Positions 39,489 to 48,575 of a stretch of 64,000 nucleotides of DNA are shown here, piece by piece. Source of the DNA: Algimonas ampicilliniresistens (GTDB lineage Bacteria; Pseudomonadota; Alphaproteobacteria; Caulobacterales; Maricaulaceae); the NCBI RefSeq assembly GCF_030159955.1, contig NZ_BSNK01000002.1, forward strand, positions 806,001 to 870,000. Reading direction: 5' to 3'. Below the pieces are notes generated by a model. It had not been told where the DNA came from. It did no database searches and saw only the letters and a list, made by a program, of their open reading frames with translations. Both the position numbers and the translations under genes were made by a program. Position 1 is the stretch's first letter, and every line of letters begins with the position of its first letter.

Positions 39489-40405
39489 CTTGTCAAACAC
39501 TACCTAGAAAACCCGTCGTTCTCACAAACCTATCCTCGTCTTCCTCGGAGGATATTTCGAGCCAGTTGGGGGCTATTTTCGAGCGTTACGGCTATGGTCA
39601 ACCAGACCTATTCGTCGGCGAATCGTCCGACATGAAATCGATGATGAGCAAAATGCGAGACGCTAAGGGCGATCTGCTGATCGCATTTGGCGGCGACGGA
39701 ACGGCGGCCGCAGTGGCCTCAATCGCCCGCGATCAGAACGTCCCCTTCATCGCTTTGCCGGGCGGAACCATGAACATGTTGATGCAGGGCCTTTATGGGT
39801 CCGACGTCTGGCAAGATTGTTTGATCCGGGGTCTAGCCGTTGCGAGCCCACGACCCATGACGGCCGGTATTGTGCGCGATGAAAGCGGGCAGACAGGCAC
39901 CTTCCTGGTCGGGTGTATGTTCGGGAAGCCGACCAAAATGAGTGAAGCGCGGGAAGATCTGCGCGACGGAAACGTTATGGATGCCGCCAAAGGGGCAATC
40001 GAGACGATGAAAACGACTTCAGACGCGTCGCCCATACGGATCGCCTTACCAGATCGTGACTATGACGAACGGTCAATGGAATTGATCAATGTAACCTGTC
40101 CTTTCATGGACGGTGAAGCGCTGGATCCGGATAGGCTCGACCTAACCCTCTTTGACAAGGTCACGGGCGGAAGCACTTTGTCGCTTGGTGTGGCGGCATT
40201 GATGGGAAATATCCGTCAAAGCCAGGCCGTGGAAAATGTGAAGACCAAGCAGTTTCGACTTCGCTCTGACTCTGCGATTGAAGGCTTACTCGACGGCGAA
40301 CCAATGACGTTCAAAGGTGAAGTCACCGTTGAACTCGACAAAAACCATGGGTTGGTTTTGGCCCCTTGGCCTGCGATGAGTTTTCCGATCTCACGGGAGG
40401 CATAG
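39485..40405 (+). CDS. Diacylglycerol kinase-like catalytic domain protein
   Basis: From the TTG at 39485, overlapping the cls stop (TTGA), this is 306 residues; the frame is open further upstream but only inside cls. The DAGK catalytic signature is DLLIAFGGDGTAAAVASIA near 65-83, then LPGGTMNML near 92-100. Members phosphorylate lipids such as diacylglycerol or sphingoid bases. Coupling to cls suggests a role in membrane lipid remodelling in the same stress operon (inference). The C-terminal half is a beta-sandwich as in YegS-type lipid kinases. Confidence 0.83.
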   Translation: MTCQTLPRKPVVLTNLSSSSSEDISSQLGAIFERYGYGQPDLFVGESSDMKSMMSKMRDAKGDLLIAFGGDGTAAAVASIARDQNVPFIALPGGTMNMLMQGLYGSDVWQDCLIRGLAVASPRPMTAGIVRDESGQTGTFLVGCMFGKPTKMSEAREDLRDGNVMDAAKGAIETMKTTSDASPIRIALPDRDYDERSMELINVTCPFMDGEALDPDRLDLTLFDKVTGGSTLSLGVAALMGNIRQSQAVENVKTKQFRLRSDSAIEGLLDGEPMTFKGEVTVELDKNHGLVLAPWPAMSFPISREA

Positions 40406-40412
40406 GAACGCC

Positions 40413-41264
40413 GTGACATCAATTTTACACTTCGCCGATGTTCATTTTGGGGTTGAGGATGAAGCCGCGCTCGCGCGCCTCGACGCAACAATCGAAAGTC
40501 TCAAACCTGATGTTTCAGTGATATCGGGGGATATTACACAGACTGGATCAGAGGCAGAATTCGAAGCGGCAGCCCGTTGGATTGAACAACTGTCTGGTCC
40601 AAAAGTTATTACGGCCGGCAATCACGACACGCCCATGTACGGGATCGTGGACCGCATTCTTAAACCGTTTGATCGCTACGCTGAATATATCGATCCGTTT
40701 GATGAGGGGTTGTTTGAAGATGAGAATGTAATCATCCAATCCATGAATACGGCCAGAGGCGTTCAGATGAAGCTCGACTGGTCGGTTGGCGTGGTCAATC
40801 TCGATGATCTCGACCAAAAGATTACGCGGTTCCAACAGAGTGATTGGGGCAAGCTGCGTCTGCTTAACGTCCACCACCCCTTTATCTATCCGCCTGAAAG
40901 CCCGCTGCAAAAGACAACTGATAACGGCCCCGAAGGGTTAAAGCGGCTGGCTGACGGCAATTGCGATATGGTGCTGAGCGGCCATGTCCATGTTCCGTTT
41001 GTTATTGAACGTAAGCCGGGGGGGAGCGAGCTGCTCTCCGTGTCTTCAGGGACGCTCTCGACGCGCCGCCGGGACAACAAGCCAGCGTTCAACCATATTC
41101 ATGTGGACGCGGATGAGGTAGCCATCACCATGGTTGAGTTCTCAGACGATAATTATGTCAGAACCGAGAAGTTCCGTAAGAAACGGAACGAGCTGTCAGG
41201 CTGGCGGCGCGAGGGCCACACGCAGATGCGCACGGACGCCGTTGTGTTGGATACGCAGCGTTAA
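40413..41264 (+). CDS. Calcineurin-like metallophosphoesterase
   Basis: This 283-residue protein has the full metal set: LHFADVHFG near 5-13, VISGDITQTG near 34-43, TAGNHDTPMYG near 68-78, NVHHPFIYPP near 151-160, and LSGHVHVPF near 188-196. This is the CpdA/YfcE-like class III cyclic nucleotide or phosphodiester hydrolase group. It follows the DAGK-like gene by 7 bases in the cls operon, so a lipid-linked phosphodiester substrate is conceivable, but this is inference. The GTG at 40413 is the start. Confidence 0.84.
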   Translation: MTSILHFADVHFGVEDEAALARLDATIESLKPDVSVISGDITQTGSEAEFEAAARWIEQLSGPKVITAGNHDTPMYGIVDRILKPFDRYAEYIDPFDEGLFEDENVIIQSMNTARGVQMKLDWSVGVVNLDDLDQKITRFQQSDWGKLRLLNVHHPFIYPPESPLQKTTDNGPEGLKRLADGNCDMVLSGHVHVPFVIERKPGGSELLSVSSGTLSTRRRDNKPAFNHIHVDADEVAITMVEFSDDNYVRTEKFRKKRNELSGWRREGHTQMRTDAVVLDTQR

Positions 41265-41270
41265 GGCATG

Positions 41271-41298
41271 AAAAAAGCGGCCCCGTGGGAGCCGCTTT
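41271..41298 (-). terminator. Intrinsic terminator of rpmE
   Basis: An 8-bp stem AAAGCGGC / GCCGCTTT with a 9-base loop is followed, on the minus strand, by six T. It ends the rpmE transcript. On the plus strand only three T follow, so it works weakly or not at all for the cls operon. Confidence 0.85.
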
Positions 41299-41338
41299 GA
41301 ATGTCATTGAGGTTACCTCAGAAATACGCGCGGGGCGT

Positions 41339-41554
41339 TTATGAGAAGCCTTTGAACTTGTCTTTAAACTTGCTGACCCGTCCGCGATCGCTGATGCGCG
41401 CTTCGCCGCCTGTCCAGGCTGGGTGTGTTTTTGGGTCAATATCGAGGGAGAGCGTGTCGCCCTCTTTGCCCCAAGTGGAGCGTGTTTCGTAAGTGCTGCC
41501 ATCGACCATCTTGACGTTGATGGTGTGGTAATCCGGATGTCCGTCTTTTTTCAT
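41339..41554 (-). CDS. rpmE: 50S ribosomal protein bL31 (zinc-independent C-minus form)
   Basis: This 71-residue protein reads [20 protein letters not shown] and continues [29 protein letters not shown]. This is bL31 of the form without the four zinc Cys, as is usual in Alphaproteobacteria. It bridges the two ribosomal subunits. The gene is monocistronic with its own terminator at 41271. Length and sequence are standard. Confidence 0.95.
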   Translation of the reverse strand: MKKDGHPDYHTINVKMVDGSTYETRSTWGKEGDTLSLDIDPKTHPAWTGGEARISDRGRVSKFKDKFKGFS

Positions 41555-41640
41555 GAGTCTTCTCTATGTTCGGTACGGCTTTGCTTGGTCCACCGCTAAG
41601 CGGCGGCCTATATTGGCAGCGGCGATGGGAATCAAGAGAC

Positions 41641-42459
41641 CTAGGTCACTCGATCCTTCAACATTGGCAGCAATGTGTCGTTGGTAACGATAATGTCGCC
41701 CGTATCCATGACGTCGCCGTCGGATAGGCTTTCAACCTGTAAACCCGCTTCGCGCGCGATCAAAACGCCGGCGGCAATGTCCCACGGTTTGAGGCCGCGC
41801 TCCCAGAAACCATCGTAACGACCAGCCGCCGTCCACGCGAGGTCGAGTGACGCTGCGCCAAAGCGCCGAACGCCGGCGCTAGTGCCCATGACTTGATGCA
41901 GTTCCTTGAGGTATTTCGCGTGGCCGGGCTTACCTTTAAACGGGATTCCAGTGGAGAAGATGCAATCTGAGAACAGATCGCGCTGCGAGGGCTTTAGACG
42001 ACGATCCGCACCACCGCGTGTGCCGTCATTGATATAGGCGCCGCGGCCTTTTTCAGCGAACCACATATCGTCGGTGATCGGATTATAAACCAGTCCGGCA
42101 ACGAGTTCGCGTGGGTTACCATCGATTTCGCGCTCCAGCGCGATGGAGATGGCGAAATGCGGAATACCGTGCAGAAAATTGGTCGTGCCGTCGATCGGAT
42201 CAACGATAAAGCGGTGGGACTTATCCGTGCCTTCAATCTCGCCAGCTTCTTCCATTAGAAAGCTATAACCGGGACGGGCATAGGAGAGCTGTTCATGGAT
42301 GACCTCTTCCGCTTTCTTATCGGCACGGGAGACGAAATCGGATGGGCCTTTACGGCTGATTTGCAGAGTTTCGACTTCACCGAAGTCGCGCTGTAGACCG
42401 CGTGCGGCCTTGCGGGCGGCGTTCTGCATAACGCCCATAATTGCTGACATTCCGCTCAT
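41641..42459 (-). CDS. suhB: Inositol monophosphatase family protein SuhB
   Basis: This 272-residue protein has the IMPase motifs: LMEEAGE near 69, DPIDGTTNFLHG near 87-98 holding the Mg ligands, and WERGLKPWDIAAGVLIAREAG near 219-239. In Proteobacteria SuhB dephosphorylates inositol phosphates and also acts in rRNA antitermination. It lies 86 bases upstream (minus strand) of rpmE but is separated by a gap. Start ATG at 42459; a run of Met codons nearby (positions 4 and 8) leaves the exact start open. Confidence 0.93.
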   Translation of the reverse strand: MSGMSAIMGVMQNAARKAARGLQRDFGEVETLQISRKGPSDFVSRADKKAEEVIHEQLSYARPGYSFLMEEAGEIEGTDKSHRFIVDPIDGTTNFLHGIPHFAISIALEREIDGNPRELVAGLVYNPITDDMWFAEKGRGAYINDGTRGGADRRLKPSQRDLFSDCIFSTGIPFKGKPGHAKYLKELHQVMGTSAGVRRFGAASLDLAWTAAGRYDGFWERGLKPWDIAAGVLIAREAGLQVESLSDGDVMDTGDIIVTNDTLLPMLKDRVT

Positions 42460-42634
42460 GGGTGTTTCCGTTCGAAGTATTACAGAGTGTCCGACCAGAT
42501 GTCGGGGTGTCGTTACCGTGTTGACGGTGCGGTGGGTCGCCAGCCTAATCCAGTATTCTGTCTCATCCAGCGTTTCGCGCCCTATAGCAGGTCAGAGCGT
42601 GAGCGCGACCGTCTTCTTCACCGGGCCGACTGCG

Positions 42635-42817
42635 TCAGCTTTTGTCACGCTTATAGCCCAGCCATCCACCGGCGAACCCGCCCACGGGCGCTAAGACCAG
42701 TAGCAAGACATTGCTCGTAAATCCGGCCTCAGGATCTCGAAAAAAGAAGAAGATGAATACCGCGATAATCAAACCCGCGACCCCACCGGCCAGGGCTGTT
42801 TTGAAACGCTCGTTCAT
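42635..42817 (-). CDS. Tiny membrane protein
   Basis: The ATG at 42817 has AGGG 9 bases upstream (an ATG at 42832 is in frame too). The 60-residue product has two hydrophobic segments at about 9-27 and 37-55, separated by RDPEAGF, and ends GWLGYKRDKS. It belongs with two other tiny membrane proteins upstream on the same strand (42863 and 43074), probably one operon. The Gly-rich second helix resembles glycine-zipper-type or phage/stress membrane proteins. No function can be assigned. Confidence 0.6.
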   Translation of the reverse strand: MNERFKTALAGGVAGLIIAVFIFFFFRDPEAGFTSNVLLLVLAPVGGFAGGWLGYKRDKS

Positions 42818-42862
42818 CGATCTACCCTGCATGGCAACGCCTTAGATGGTGGTCTTAATTAG

Positions 42863-43072
42863 CTAGTTGTTGTGATCTTCACAATTCTGATTGTTCGATC
42901 TGATAAGCTGACCCAGTAAAGACCCTAGAAATACGCCGCAGGCTATAACTGAGCTTAGCTTGGCATTTGCCAACAGAGGGTCATCAGAATTTCGAAATAA
43001 CGCAAGGTAGATTAGGCTGACGATCAATCCTATTAATGCTGCAAATACAGCCTTTTTAAGCTGCTCGCCCAC
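42863..43072 (-). CDS. Tiny membrane protein
   Basis: This 69-residue product from the GTG at 43072 has two hydrophobic segments at about 8-26 and 38-58, separated by RNSDDPLLA. The layout is the same as in the protein at 42635 (two helices around a short charged loop with R-x-x-D), suggesting they are distant paralogues. Its start lies 1 base beyond the stop of the 43074 gene, and the end of that gene (GGAAGTAAG) may provide the ribosome-binding site. Function unknown. Confidence 0.6.
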   Translation of the reverse strand: MGEQLKKAVFAALIGLIVSLIYLALFRNSDDPLLANAKLSSVIACGVFLGSLLGQLIRSNNQNCEDHNN

Positions 43073-43073
43073 C

Positions 43074-43250
43074 TTACTTCCAAAATCGCATCAGGGCGAT
43101 CCGAACGAGGATCGCGACGACAAGAGCGATACCCGCGCTGAGCAGCCGGTCCAGACCAAAGAGATGGTCCAACCCAAACGCCAGTGCGATCAAAATAAGG
43201 ATCGGGATAAAGCGCAGAATGGCAAGACGCCTGCCGAGGTTCTCTGTCAC
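43074..43250 (-). CDS. Tiny membrane protein, first gene of the small-protein cluster
   Basis: This is a 58-codon gene starting with GTG at 43250, preceded by GGGAG at 7 bases. The product has a hydrophobic helix pair: FIPILILIALAFGLDHLFG and AGIALVVAILVRIALMRFW. It is short enough to be missed by length cut-offs. It is followed directly by the 43072 gene. Three successive two-helix proteins of 58-69 residues in one run are unusual; a role in the membrane is all that can be said. Confidence 0.6.
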   Translation of the reverse strand: MTENLGRRLAILRFIPILILIALAFGLDHLFGLDRLLSAGIALVVAILVRIALMRFWK

Positions 43251-43286
43251 GCTCTTCTCCCAATCTAATGTTTTTATAATGCGGTT

Positions 43287-43850
43287 CTAGTCTGCCCGGG
43301 TCACGTAGCTACCGTCTTCCGTATTGATCACCAACCGTTCGCCCGTGCCGACAAAAGGTGGGACGGCGGTGCGGACACCATTGGAAAGAATGGCGGGCTT
43401 AAAGCTGTTGGCTGCCGTCTGACCCTTCACCACAGGTTCGGTCTCAATGACTTCAAGGGTCACTTGATCCGGCAGGGAGACGCTGATCGGTTTGTCTTCG
43501 TAGAATTCCAGTTCCACAGCCATGCCGTCGGAAAGATACACAGCGCGGTCGCCGATGAAGTCCTTCTGCAAGTGGATCTGCTCATAATTCTCGGAGTTCA
43601 TGAACACAGCCGCGTCGCCATCATCATAGAGATAAGTGTGTGGTTTTTGGTCGAGGCGAACCCGCTCGACTGTCTCTGCCGCGCGGAAGCGCTCATTCAG
43701 TTTGCGGCCATCCAGCAGGTTCTTCATCTCAACCTGATTAAACGCGCCGCCCTTACCAGGCTTCACGGCATTACATTTCACCGCAACCCAGAGCGTATCC
43801 TGGTGCTTGATGATGTTGCCGACCTTAATTTCGTTGCCGTTCATTTTCAT
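43287..43850 (-). CDS. efp: Elongation factor P
   Basis: This 187-residue protein has the EF-P KOW-like N-domain with the modified loop PGKGGAF (Lys33 is the post-translational target), followed by [24 protein letters not shown] and the OB-fold domains 2 and 3. EF-P relieves stalling at polyproline codons. The Lys form of the loop tip suggests beta-lysylation by EpmA or an alternative modification; epmA/epmB are not in this window. It is encoded upstream (minus strand) of the tiny membrane proteins. Confidence 0.95.
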   Translation of the reverse strand: MKMNGNEIKVGNIIKHQDTLWVAVKCNAVKPGKGGAFNQVEMKNLLDGRKLNERFRAAETVERVRLDQKPHTYLYDDGDAAVFMNSENYEQIHLQKDFIGDRAVYLSDGMAVELEFYEDKPISVSLPDQVTLEVIETEPVVKGQTAANSFKPAILSNGVRTAVPPFVGTGERLVINTEDGSYVTRAD

Positions 43851-43933
43851 GGGGCGTGGGTCCTATGTTAGTTTTCGCGCGCCTAACAGAGGGGCGGGAC
43901 CGGAGCAACAGAGGCGGACGGTAGGTAAGTTTA

Positions 43934-44710
43934 TCAACGAGGCGTCATTCGGATCCCGCCATCCATGCGGATACATTCGCCGTTGATATAATCATTCTCG
44001 ACAATCTGCTGGGCCAGCATGGCAATCTCGTCGGGTTTCCCAAGGCGGTTGGGGTAGAGAACTGAATTTTCTAGCGCTTCGAAAATGTGGTCAGGCAGCG
44101 TGTCGAACAAAGGTGTGTGGATCAGACCTGGCACAATGGTATTACAGCGCACGCCGATCTGTGCCAGATCGCGCGCAATCACAATCGTCATGCCGATGAT
44201 GCCGCCTTTTGAGGCAGAATAGGCGACCTGTCCGATCTGACCTTCATAGCCTGCGACGGAGGCCGTGTTGATGATAACACCGCGCTGGCCGTCATCCGTC
44301 ACCGGTTCTTGTCGCGACATTTGTTGGGCGGCGAGACGCGCGACATTGAATGTGCCGATCAGATTAACGTCCAGAACGCGCTTAAACGTATCAAGCGGAT
44401 GCGGCGCGTCTCTCTTTTTGTCATAGGTTTTATGGGCGCTACCGATGCCCGCATAATTATTGCAAATATGCAGACCGCCAAAGGTCTTGGCGGTGTCTTC
44501 GATGATCTCAGCCACGCGTTCTTCGTTCGTCACATTGCCGTTGAAATAGCGTGCGCGGTCGCCCAGTTCCTTGGCGAGCGCGTCGCCGCGCTTATCATTC
44601 ATATCGAGGATTGCGACGTTCACGCCCTGTCGGTGAAAGCGCCGGACTGTTGCTTCGCCGAGACCGGACGCTCCGCCCGTGACCAGCGCGGTTTTGCCTT
44701 TGAGCTCCAT
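43934..44710 (-). CDS. SDR-family dehydrogenase (HSD10-like 3-hydroxyacyl-CoA dehydrogenase)
   Basis: This 258-residue short-chain dehydrogenase has the nucleotide-binding TGGASGLGEATVR near 11-23, then NNYAGIG, and the catalytic Ser/Tyr/Lys in NTASVAGYEGQ...YSASKGG. The end GECIRMDGGIRMTPR matches its paralogue at 8977. It starts 9 bases after the stop of an acyl-CoA dehydrogenase gene on the same strand, so it very likely oxidises a 3-hydroxyacyl-CoA made in that pathway. It is one of two HSD10-like genes in the window. Confidence 0.86.
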   Translation of the reverse strand: MELKGKTALVTGGASGLGEATVRRFHRQGVNVAILDMNDKRGDALAKELGDRARYFNGNVTNEERVAEIIEDTAKTFGGLHICNNYAGIGSAHKTYDKKRDAPHPLDTFKRVLDVNLIGTFNVARLAAQQMSRQEPVTDDGQRGVIINTASVAGYEGQIGQVAYSASKGGIIGMTIVIARDLAQIGVRCNTIVPGLIHTPLFDTLPDHIFEALENSVLYPNRLGKPDEIAMLAQQIVENDYINGECIRMDGGIRMTPR

Positions 44711-44719
44711 CGTGTGCTC

Positions 44720-45895
44720 CTAATTCAACATCGATTGATAGGTTTGGGAAAAGATATCTCGTCCGATAATCAACTTCATGACTTCGGAGCTCCCGGCGAG
44801 GATACGGTTGATGCGTGATCCCGTGAACATGCGGCAGATAGAATATTCATCCATATAGCCCGCGCCGCCATGCAGCTGGACCCCTTCATCCATCATTTTC
44901 CACTGGATTTCGCTGCCCAAAAGTTTGGCTTTGGCGGCCGCGTTGGCAGTCAGTAAGCCCTGATTATGCTGGTAGACCAGATGGTCGACATAGACTTGCA
45001 GCATGTCGATTTCGCTATCCAGTTCCGCCATTTTGAACTGCGTATTCTGCATCTTGGAGAGAGGGCGTCCAAAGACCTGACGGTCCATGACGTAGCTGCG
45101 TGTTAGATCGAAGGCATGTCGCGCGGACGCGGCATAGCCAGTTGCGGCGATCAGCCGTTCTTCGGCCAAGCCTTCCATCAAATGAATGAACCCCATCCCC
45201 GGTGTGCCGAGCACATTGTTGCGGGGGATCACGACTTCGTCGAAAAACAATTCGGCCGTATCTTGCGCCGGAAGGCCCATTTTCTTCAAGTTTTGTCCGC
45301 GAGAGAACCCGTCCATGCCGCGCTCAACAATCACCAAGGCCATAGCGTGCGGGTTGGCGGGTTCATCCGCGCCTTCGGCGATATATTTCCCCGCCACGAT
45401 GACCACGTCGGCGTTAATGCCGTTGGAGATGTAGGTTTTGGATCCGTTGAGGATCAGGTGATCGCCCATGTCGCGGACCGTGCTGCGCATACCCGACAGG
45501 TCAGACCCGGCCCCGGCCTCGGTCATGGCGACGGCTAGAATGGTTTCACCGGATACGCATTTGGGCAGGAACCGCGCACATTGCTCCTCATTGCCGATAT
45601 TCTTGAAATAGGGGCCAACAAGGCGCGAGTGCAGGGTGGCGAAAAACTCGCCCGTTTCCGCGCGGGCGCTTTCTTCAATGATGATCTGATCCCAGCGGAA
45701 ATCGGAATCGCCAAGACCGCCATATTTTTCGTCTGGCCAGATCATCAACATGCCGCGTTCGCCCGCTTTGCGAAAGGCCGAGCGGTCAACGATCCCGGCT
45801 TCGCGCCATGTGGCCATATTCGGCTTGATCTCTTCTTCCAGAAACTGGCGATAAGAATCCCGGAACAGGATTTGTTCTTCTGTAAACTGGCGCAT
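44720..45895 (-). CDS. Acyl-CoA dehydrogenase
   Basis: This 391-residue flavoenzyme shows the acyl-CoA dehydrogenase blocks: AMTEAGAGSDLSGMRST near 121-137, GSKTYISNGINADVVIVAGK near 150, ARHAFDLTRSYVMDRQVFGRPLSKMQ near 261-286, and QLHGGAGYMDEYSICRMF followed by GSSEVMKLIIGR with the catalytic Glu near 377. It oxidises an acyl-CoA to the 2-enoyl-CoA with FAD. The chain length is not predictable, but the AtuA neighbour suggests branched or isoprenoid acyl-CoAs. Confidence 0.92.
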   Translation of the reverse strand: MRQFTEEQILFRDSYRQFLEEEIKPNMATWREAGIVDRSAFRKAGERGMLMIWPDEKYGGLGDSDFRWDQIIIEESARAETGEFFATLHSRLVGPYFKNIGNEEQCARFLPKCVSGETILAVAMTEAGAGSDLSGMRSTVRDMGDHLILNGSKTYISNGINADVVIVAGKYIAEGADEPANPHAMALVIVERGMDGFSRGQNLKKMGLPAQDTAELFFDEVVIPRNNVLGTPGMGFIHLMEGLAEERLIAATGYAASARHAFDLTRSYVMDRQVFGRPLSKMQNTQFKMAELDSEIDMLQVYVDHLVYQHNQGLLTANAAAKAKLLGSEIQWKMMDEGVQLHGGAGYMDEYSICRMFTGSRINRILAGSSEVMKLIIGRDIFSQTYQSMLN

Positions 45896-46037
45896 GACGG
45901 TATCCCCCGACGGATCGTTTCATCAAGGGGTAGGGGAGAGGCATCGCCGTTGGGAAGGGTGCGTCACGTCACAGGACGAGTTTATCACATGACGGATTGG
46001 AACTCACCTGTCCCTGACGATAAATGCCGGGGACGGT

Positions 46038-47795
46038 TTACTGAAGAAGCTGTCTAGGAATTGGGATCGGCATAGCGGCTAAAATCTGTCCAAACGACTT
46101 ACCCTGCGCATCATTGCGCACGCTCGCTATGCCGCCGCCGCCCAGAGCTTTGTCCATCAAGATGTTGAGGCTGTGCGACCCCGGTAAGTACCAGCGTTCA
46201 ATGTCGCCATTGACGAAATGGGCGAAGCGTTCACGTACGGCGGCTTCGGTCACTGCGGCCCAGATATAGGGTATGAAGTCCGGCTGCCGTGCGATCACGC
46301 CAATATTGCTTTTGTCGCCCTTGTCGCCGGATCGCATCCAAGCGAGCTGAACCAGCGGGACCTCCGTGTCGGGATCAAATGTGGGGGGCTTGGGTGTTTC
46401 ACGTGAAACAGATGAGGGCGCCATAGGCGGCGCGGGCACGAAAGCTGTCCCATTGATGCGAATGTCTGGAAGGCTCTTATCGATCAGGGTTGAAAACAGC
46501 CGCACGACGGGCTGTGGCTTGGAGCGAACGCCAGAAAACGGCACGAGACCCGGCGGTGTCGCGAGGCCAAAACCGGACGCTTCTTTCAGGAACAAAGCGC
46601 AGGCTGCGGCGCTGTCGTGACGGACTGACATGCGAAAGGCGACTTCCCGGGTCTGAGCAAATTGCGCGAACGCGCCGAAATGTGATTCAGGCCCCGCCAA
46701 CTCTAACTCGGTTTGGCTGTAATCGGGCAGATTACGGTCGCGAAGTTTTCGCCGCGCGCGAGCTAGTGTGGCGTCGAAGACAAGTTGGGCTTTCTCAGAC
46801 GCGTCCTCACCCACCATGAAAAAGAGCAAAGAGAGGCGGTGTCCGTCCGTGACGGTGACGCTGGCCTTGTAATGGTCGGGGACGCCGATGCCGCGCGCGC
46901 CGCTGGCTCTGACTTGGTTGGGGCCAACCTGTTCAATCGTAACCTGAGTGAAATCGCAGATCACGTCCGGCAACAAATAGGCGGCTGGGTCGCCAATCTC
47001 ATAGAGCATTTGCTCGCCGAGCGTACCGCGATTGACGATCCCGCCTGTCCCGTCTGGCTTGGTGATGACGCAAGCGCCGTCTTCACTGACCTCTGCAATG
47101 GGGTAGCCAATATCAACCAACGTGTCGGCGACGCTTTTCCAGTCAGTGAAGTTTCCGCCCGTCACTTGTGGGCCGCACTCGATTAAATGCCCGACCAGCG
47201 ACCCTTGCGCCAAGCTGTCCAACTGATCGCTTTGCCAGCCAAATTCATGGATCAATGCGCCGAGCGTGACGGCGCTGTCGACGCAGCGTCCCGTGATGAC
47301 AATATCTGCCCCTTCGCCAAGGGCCTTCGCGATTGGGAAGGCACCGAGATAGGTATTGGCGGACACGATCATTTTCGCGTTGGGGAGCGGGTCGCCGGAG
47401 AACATCTCTCTCGCCTCTTCAAGCGAGTCCAGTCGGTCCATAACATCATCACCCGTGATGACCGCGACATTGAGATCCAATCCAGCTTTGTCGATGGCGG
47501 CCCGAACGGCAGCCGCGCAGCCATCAGGGTTGACGCCGCCGGCATTGGAGCAGATTTTCACGCCTTGGCGCGCAATCTCAGGCAAGTGCCGGGTTAAGTC
47601 AGAGACAAAATCCGTGGCAAATCCAGCCTCGGGGTCGCGAACTCTCATCTGCGCCATCAAGCTCATTGTGATTTCGGCGAGATAGTCGAAAACTAAGTAA
47701 TCGAGGCTGGGCTCCGCGGCCAGTAACTGACCCCACGCCATATCGCTCTCGCCCCAATAACCCGAAGCCCCGCCGATCCTGATGGTTTTGCTCAT
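46038..47795 (-). CDS. AtuA-family protein (acyclic terpene utilisation, DUF1446)
   Basis: This 585-residue protein starts IRIGGASGYWGESDMAWGQLL and has ITGRCVDSAVTLGALIHEFGW and the GDKGDKSNIGVIA segment in the C-terminal domain. It therefore looks like AtuA fused to the small AtuA-like C-terminal domain. AtuA is part of the citronellol/geraniol degradation cluster of Pseudomonas, and homologues in other clusters are linked to acyl-CoA carboxylase or other branched acyl pathways. With the acyl-CoA dehydrogenase and SDR downstream it forms a plausible acyl-CoA catabolic group. atuC/atuF-type biotin carboxylase subunits are not present here, so terpene use is inference. Confidence 0.85.
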   Translation of the reverse strand: MSKTIRIGGASGYWGESDMAWGQLLAAEPSLDYLVFDYLAEITMSLMAQMRVRDPEAGFATDFVSDLTRHLPEIARQGVKICSNAGGVNPDGCAAAVRAAIDKAGLDLNVAVITGDDVMDRLDSLEEAREMFSGDPLPNAKMIVSANTYLGAFPIAKALGEGADIVITGRCVDSAVTLGALIHEFGWQSDQLDSLAQGSLVGHLIECGPQVTGGNFTDWKSVADTLVDIGYPIAEVSEDGACVITKPDGTGGIVNRGTLGEQMLYEIGDPAAYLLPDVICDFTQVTIEQVGPNQVRASGARGIGVPDHYKASVTVTDGHRLSLLFFMVGEDASEKAQLVFDATLARARRKLRDRNLPDYSQTELELAGPESHFGAFAQFAQTREVAFRMSVRHDSAAACALFLKEASGFGLATPPGLVPFSGVRSKPQPVVRLFSTLIDKSLPDIRINGTAFVPAPPMAPSSVSRETPKPPTFDPDTEVPLVQLAWMRSGDKGDKSNIGVIARQPDFIPYIWAAVTEAAVRERFAHFVNGDIERWYLPGSHSLNILMDKALGGGGIASVRNDAQGKSFGQILAAMPIPIPRQLLQ

Positions 47796-47834
47796 GCATG
47801 ATGGATGACCGCCTTAAGGCGGCCCGTAAAGGGC

Positions 47835-48488
47835 TTAGACGATTGTGATCGCGTCCATGCGACTGACGATCTCGATACCGCCTTGCGCCAAGACGCCGCT
47901 TTCGTCCGGGTCATAGCCGATTACTCTCATCTTCGCGGCAAGAGCGCCTGCAATCCCGGTGGGGCTATCCTCGATCACGATGCAGCGCGTTGGCGACACG
48001 TTCATTTGAATGGCCGCATGCAGAAACAGGTCGGGGGCTGGTTTGGGGTTAGCCACATCACGGGCGGAGAAAATCCGCCCTTCAAATTGATCCCATAGGC
48101 CCGTCAGGCCGAGGCTGATCGCCATCTTTTCGTGGCTTCCTTGTGAGGCCACACAGCTATGCAGTCCCGCAGCCTGCACGCGCGCGATCAAGTCATTCAC
48201 GCCCGCGACAACGGTTAAATCCCGCCGCATCCGCTGCTCCTGATCGAGATGGAAAGCGGACGTCCATTTTTTATCTATCGGCTTACCAAGTCGGTCTTCG
48301 ATCGCGCAGTGAACCTGCGCCATGGTTTTACCTTTGAAGAGACGGATCGATTCGTGGCCCTTCATGGCCCAGCCCAGGCGCGTGATGTGTTCAGCCATGA
48401 CCGCGTTGGAGAGTGGTTCAGAATCGACCAGAACGCCGTCACAATCAAAGATGATCAAGTCGGTCTGATCTGTCGTTATCAAGGGCAT
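47835..48488 (-). CDS. HAD-superfamily phosphatase (beta-phosphoglucomutase-like)
   Basis: This 217-residue protein has HAD motif I IIFDCDGVLVDSEP (catalytic Asp at about 14 and 16), motif II as VASQG near 114-118 and the motif III/IV region NPKPAPDLFLHAAIQMN...CIVIEDSPTGIAGALAAKMRVIGY near 147-185. The cap domain between motifs I and II is helical (subclass IA). Such enzymes dephosphorylate small sugar phosphates or similar. It starts 87 bases from the divergent O-antigen ligase-like gene and lies downstream of nothing obviously linked. Substrate unknown. Confidence 0.88.
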   Translation of the reverse strand: MPLITTDQTDLIIFDCDGVLVDSEPLSNAVMAEHITRLGWAMKGHESIRLFKGKTMAQVHCAIEDRLGKPIDKKWTSAFHLDQEQRMRRDLTVVAGVNDLIARVQAAGLHSCVASQGSHEKMAISLGLTGLWDQFEGRIFSARDVANPKPAPDLFLHAAIQMNVSPTRCIVIEDSPTGIAGALAAKMRVIGYDPDESGVLAQGGIEIVSRMDAITIV

Positions 48489-48575
48489 AGAGGTCGTTGA
48501 TCAAGGGGCAGGAAAATGCCTTCTCGTGTCAGCATGGTTAACGCCGCCCTAACCCTTTGACGGCATGGCCAGATC

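Noticed and set aside
40413-41300. Terminator of the cls operon on the plus strand at 41274-41298
   Set aside because: The stem has only three T on the plus side, while six T follow on the minus side; it is assigned to rpmE instead.
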